This document shows positions 63,418-64,000 of a stretch of DNA of 64,000 nucleotides, in pieces. Position numbers and translations under genes: made by a program. The notes beneath the pieces are model-generated. The model saw nothing but the letters and a program-made list of their open reading frames with translations. It did no database searches and was not told the DNA's origin. This DNA comes from Craterostigma plantagineum. Taxonomy: Eukaryota > Streptophyta > Magnoliopsida > Lamiales > Linderniaceae. The number at the start of each line of letters is the position of its first letter. The stretch's first letter is position 1. The stretch is from assembly GCA_027422505.1 (NCBI GenBank), contig JAPQWV010001398.1:1-64000 (forward strand), written 5' to 3'.

Positions 63418-64000
63418 TATAAAGTATTCTTTTGCGTTTATCTTTGTTATAACTGAGCCGTTTTCGAACATTAGAGTTTTTTTTGCATGATTTTGTTATT
63501 TCGAATTGTGTTTATGCTTTTGTAGGACTTCAAACGATAATTGGAACGGACCGAACGGAAACGAATTCTAAAGGAATAAAAAGGGGAAGCTCAACATGTT
63601 TAAGGCCCATTTAATAATTCCCAGCCCATAAGATATTAGGCCAACACCGGCCCATTTAAGCCATAGTTAAAGAAGTGGGACCTTCCTAAGGCCTTCCTCA
63701 ATGGTAGGTTTTTTGGATGATTAGGATAGAGAAGAACCTGATAATTTGAGGTTTTTACTCAATGGTAGGTTTTTTGCAGCTTTTTTTTTTTTTTTCTTTT
63801 TTACTTTTCTCTCATTTTCTAATATTTATATATTAATACTTGTTTATGATTGATATTTTTTATATATTAATATTTTGTTTATATATTAATATTTATTATT
63901 TTTTAACTAAAAAAATTTAATGCTTTAAAAGTGTTTATTTTTTTATTTAACTTATTTACTTTTTCCTGCATTATTTATTTTTTATTAAATTTAAAAGTTA
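63418..64000 (+). repeat. Start of the 3' LTR of Athila-like copy 3, continuing past the window
   Basis: The first bases parallel those of the LTR at 53982 (TATAAAGTATTCTTTTGCG against GATAAACATATTTTCTTACG), then diverge. A 19-bp direct repeat CTCAATGGTAGGTTTTTTG occurs at 63697 and 63758. The last 200 bp are very AT-rich. Confidence 0.5.

Overview
This is plant nuclear DNA, almost certainly from a eudicot. It has intron-rich genes with GT-AG splice sites and AT-rich introns. The families are plant-specific (CDPK, CHX18-type antiporter, LRB/POB1 BTB protein, auxin response factor). The repeats are typical plant retroelements: Ty1-copia LTRs, a Ty3/gypsy chromovirus, an L1-type LINE and Athila-like Ty3/gypsy elements. 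I cannot name the species from sequence alone. All exon coordinates were read by eye from splice sites and reading frame.

Left part (1-9464). The window opens in a katanin p60 exon that is cut off against the primer-binding site and LTR of a minus-strand copia element. Next come a short pyruvate-kinase-like (PKP4-type) fragment and an unrecognised three-exon gene ending at 2883. Convergent to it is a complete nine-exon calcium-dependent protein kinase gene (8798 to 3262, minus), whose exons sum to exactly 511 codons plus stop. Its last intron holds a 2.5-kb LTR element with 371-bp LTRs and a TATTT target duplication. That element encodes Gag and protease fused directly to a chromodomain, with RT, RNase H and integrase deleted.

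Middle part (9465-31400). A dead LINE (9479-14327) is bounded by a 14-bp target duplication. A CHX18-like cation/H+ antiporter (17203 to 14488, minus, 794 aa) and an LRB/POB1-like BTB-BACK gene (18513-21547, plus) diverge from one intergenic region; the BTB gene carries a one-base insertion inside the BTB domain. Then comes a very large inverted repeat (21822-24920 against 24947-29861, spacer about 26 bp). Each arm carries a mitochondrial-type nucleoside diphosphate kinase III gene. The plus copy is intact. The minus arm has been tandemly duplicated over 1.82 kb, giving two pseudogene copies that share a stop codon and a 4-bp deletion. ABCI1 (CcmA-type ABC ATPase) and a small MGNC-start protein gene follow.

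Right part (31400-64000). About 5 kb of AT-rich intergenic DNA, with one candidate DNA transposon, leads to an ARF gene of the ARF9/11/18 type (36683-40204). A 504-bp solo copia LTR with a 5-bp target duplication interrupts its third exon. A 51-bp tandem duplication repeats one splice donor, and the final exon is not in the window. From about 40275 to the right edge the sequence is a tandem chain of decayed Athila-like elements in one orientation. Its four internal regions are separated by single LTRs, with three tRNA-type primer-binding sites (45238, 47679, 56098). The internal regions carry different deletions, and all their open frames are broken.

The intact host genes are CDPK, CHX, NDPK3 and ABCI1, probably with the small MGNC gene. 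KTN1 and ARF are damaged in the window, and the LRB gene has a frameshift that could be either biological or an assembly error.
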